A DNA stretch of 15,788 bases, taken from the NCBI GenBank assembly GCA_019423745.1, contig JAHZAV010000048.1, positions 1-15,788 of the forward strand. The letters run 5' to 3'. Numbering within the stretch: position 1 is the stretch's first letter; each line of letters opens with the position of its first letter. The translations under genes were made by a program, and so were the position numbers. The stretch is from Lachnospiraceae bacterium. Lineage in GTDB: Bacteria > Bacillota > Clostridia > Lachnospirales > Lachnospiraceae. Positions 15,737 to 15,788 of this stretch are shown piece after piece. Below the pieces are notes generated by a model. That model worked only from the letters and a program-made list of their open reading frames with translations, did not search any database and was not told the origin of the DNA.

Positions 15737-15788
15737 GGGGCTGTTGCAAAAGTAGATAAATAATCTACTGGAGCAGCAGCTCCACTTT
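15737..15788 (+). terminator. Bipartite hairpin after topB, probable terminator cut by window end
   Basis: GGGGCTGTTGC (15737-15747) pairs fully with GCAGCAGCTCC (15773-15783) using two G-T pairs. Inside, AGTAGAT (15751-15757) pairs perfectly with ATCTACT (15763-15769) over a 5-nt loop. The stems are separated by a 3x3 internal loop (AAA/GGA). The window stops at ACTTT, so a T tract may begin there. An A run lies just before the stem. Confidence 0.75.

Overview
The window reads as a housekeeping stretch of a low-to-moderate GC Firmicute chromosome, most likely Clostridia of the Lachnospiraceae type. This assignment is inference from three things: the protein sequences, strong AGGAGG ribosome binding sites, and a pyrB-pyrI pair next to a type A RNase P RNA. 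I see no tRNA, CRISPR array, phage gene or transposase gene. There is no gene-free stretch longer than about 300 bases; the longest gaps are the divergent regions 2426-2593 and 6888-7077.

Layout. Positions 1 to about 285 hold the 3' four-fifths of the RNase P RNA, cut by the window edge. It is followed at 293-339 by an almost perfect 47-nt palindrome that lacks a T tract. A small flavoprotein gene (395-964) ends in a terminator. Facing it on the minus strand is pyrB-pyrI (aspartate transcarbamoylase catalytic and regulatory subunits), with its own promoter. Divergent from pyrB are pheA (chorismate mutase/prephenate dehydratase) and a DUF815-type AAA+ ATPase gene. They converge on a minus-strand rqcH (NFACT protein of ribosome quality control), with a bidirectional terminator between.

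From 7000 a strong sigma-A-type promoter drives a long plus-strand gene train: yicC, gmk, rpoZ, rimO, pgsA, cinA, an unusual GNAT-membrane-DUF3298-like fusion gene, and topB, closed by a bipartite hairpin at the window end. The train mixes RNA turnover (yicC), nucleotide supply (gmk), transcription (rpoZ), ribosome modification (rimO), phospholipid synthesis (pgsA), NAD salvage (cinA) and DNA topology (topB). The gene order joins two conserved Firmicute clusters (yloC-gmk-rpoZ and rimO-pgsA-cinA), without remA and recA at their usual places.

I found no clear undescribed multi-gene system. The most unusual single item is the GNAT/transmembrane/extracellular-domain fusion at 12102-13535. Next are the palindrome after rnpB and a Glu in place of the usual Asp at the catalytic DR motif of RqcH.
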